DNA of 7,195 nt from Deltaproteobacteria bacterium (lineage in GTDB: Bacteria; Desulfobacterota; Desulfovibrionia; Desulfovibrionales; Desulfovibrionaceae). Shown here piece after piece: positions 6,633-7,195 of this stretch (positions are counted from its first letter, which is position 1; each line of letters begins with the position of its first letter). The notes beneath the pieces were generated by a model. The model worked only from the letters and a program-made list of their open reading frames with translations. It was not told the origin of the DNA and made no database searches. Where the stretch lies: positions 1-7,195 of the forward strand of contig JAIRVN010000068.1 in NCBI GenBank assembly GCA_031253875.1. Direction: 5' to 3'. The translations under genes were made by a program, and so were the position numbers.

Positions 6633-7195
6633 TCATCTGAATGTAACCATCGTCATGCCGTCGCCTCCCTGATCCTCCGGGGCGAGGGTGAAGGCGGCGA
6701 TGCCGGGGAAACTGCGCACGAAACTGTGCACTTCGCGGCGTAATGCGCCGGTACCGCGTCCATGGACAATTTCCGCGCTTTCCATATTTGCAAGCAGCGC
6801 CTTGTCGAGGAAAGCCCCCAGCTCGCCCAGCGCCGCATCGGCCCGTTTGCCGCGCAAATCAAGCCGCAACGAAAGCCCGTCCCCGCTCGGGCCATGCACG
6901 CGGGGAGAGAGCGCGGCGCGGTTTTGCGGCAACACGTCAATATCGCTCAATTCAGCCCACAAAGATACCCCGTTCATATCAAGCCTCACGCGTTTTTTTC
7001 GCGCATCAACTTCGAGAATGCCGGCCGGCCGGCCAAACGGACGGTAGCGCACGCGTTGGCCCGGCTTGAGCGCGGCAGCGTCCGGCGCGGGCGAAGCTTC
7101 CTGTTCCGGCGCCGGCGTGGCAAGCGATGCGCGCAGGCGCGACATCTCCTTCAGGGCCTGCTTGTGGGTGGCGCGGCCTTCCTTCCAGGCCCGCA
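6633..7195 (-). CDS. mutS2: MutS2 family protein, C-terminal part (gene runs past the window)
   Basis: Only the last 186 residues are visible; the frame stays open to the right edge and the start lies outside. About residues 42-90 form the small beta-barrel typical of MutS2 (KPGQRVRYRPFGRPAGIL ... LWAELSDIDVL), after the end of a charged coiled region. The rest is a Smr domain with its two hallmark motifs, LDLRG (111-115) and HGRGTG (144-149), ending GGDGMTMVTFR. MutS2 proteins are ABC-type ATPases with a Smr nuclease-like domain. They have been linked to suppression of recombination and, in Bacillus subtilis, to splitting of collided ribosomes. The ATPase part is not in the window, so its integrity cannot be judged. 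The stop is 37 bases before dnaG, on the same strand, indicating co-transcription with dnaG and rpoD. The ATG at 7143-7145 is internal, not a start. Confidence 0.92.
   Translation of the reverse strand, partial: RAWKEGRATHKQALKEMSRLRASLATPAPEQEASPAPDAAALKPGQRVRYRPFGRPAGILEVDARKKRVRLDMNGVSLWAELSDIDVLPQNRAALSPRVHGPSGDGLSLRLDLRGKRADAALGELGAFLDKALLANMESAEIVHGRGTGALRREVHSFVRSFPGIAAFTLAPEDQGGDGMTMVTFR

Overview
The window looks like a chromosomal housekeeping region from a Desulfovibrio-type bacterium (Desulfovibrionaceae, sulfate-reducing Thermodesulfobacteriota). That assignment is an inference from the gene order mutS2-dnaG-rpoD, the style of the proteins and a moderately high GC content. No marker gene in the window settles the species. 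I see no phage, transposon, CRISPR or defence module.

Left part, + strand (1-1665). The first 306 bases hold no gene I can support. A well-spaced sigma-70 promoter (307-335) then drives a two-gene unit: a 121-residue protein of unknown function (345-710), whose end overlaps by 8 bases the GTG start of holB, the delta-prime subunit of the DNA polymerase III clamp loader (703-1623). A strong hairpin with a T tract (1628-1665) ends the unit and separates it from the next gene, which converges on it.

Middle part, - strand (1686-3087). A gene for an exported protein combines a von Willebrand factor A domain with an OmpA-type peptidoglycan-binding domain (1686-2708) and is preceded by a perfect Shine-Dalgarno sequence. 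The 379 bases between it and rpoD contain a possible small gene of about 96 codons (2710-3000). Its stop codon lies inside that Shine-Dalgarno sequence, one base before the next ATG. The same stretch holds two short perfect inverted repeats and a weak candidate terminator for rpoD.

Right part, - strand (3088-7195). A macromolecular-synthesis type operon reads leftwards: the 3' end of mutS2 (entering from beyond the window), dnaG primase and rpoD, the primary sigma factor. dnaG and rpoD overlap by 14 bases, and a candidate promoter for rpoD alone lies inside the end of dnaG. The operon links replication priming with transcription initiation. mutS2 adds a DNA- or ribosome-maintenance function. 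holB, in the opposite orientation nearby, is a further replisome gene.

Most of this is ordinary core genome. The points worth a second look are the possible leaderless start of the left operon, the internal rpoD promoter, the small unrecognised gene before the VWA-OmpA gene, and the cysteine pair flanking the VWA domain.
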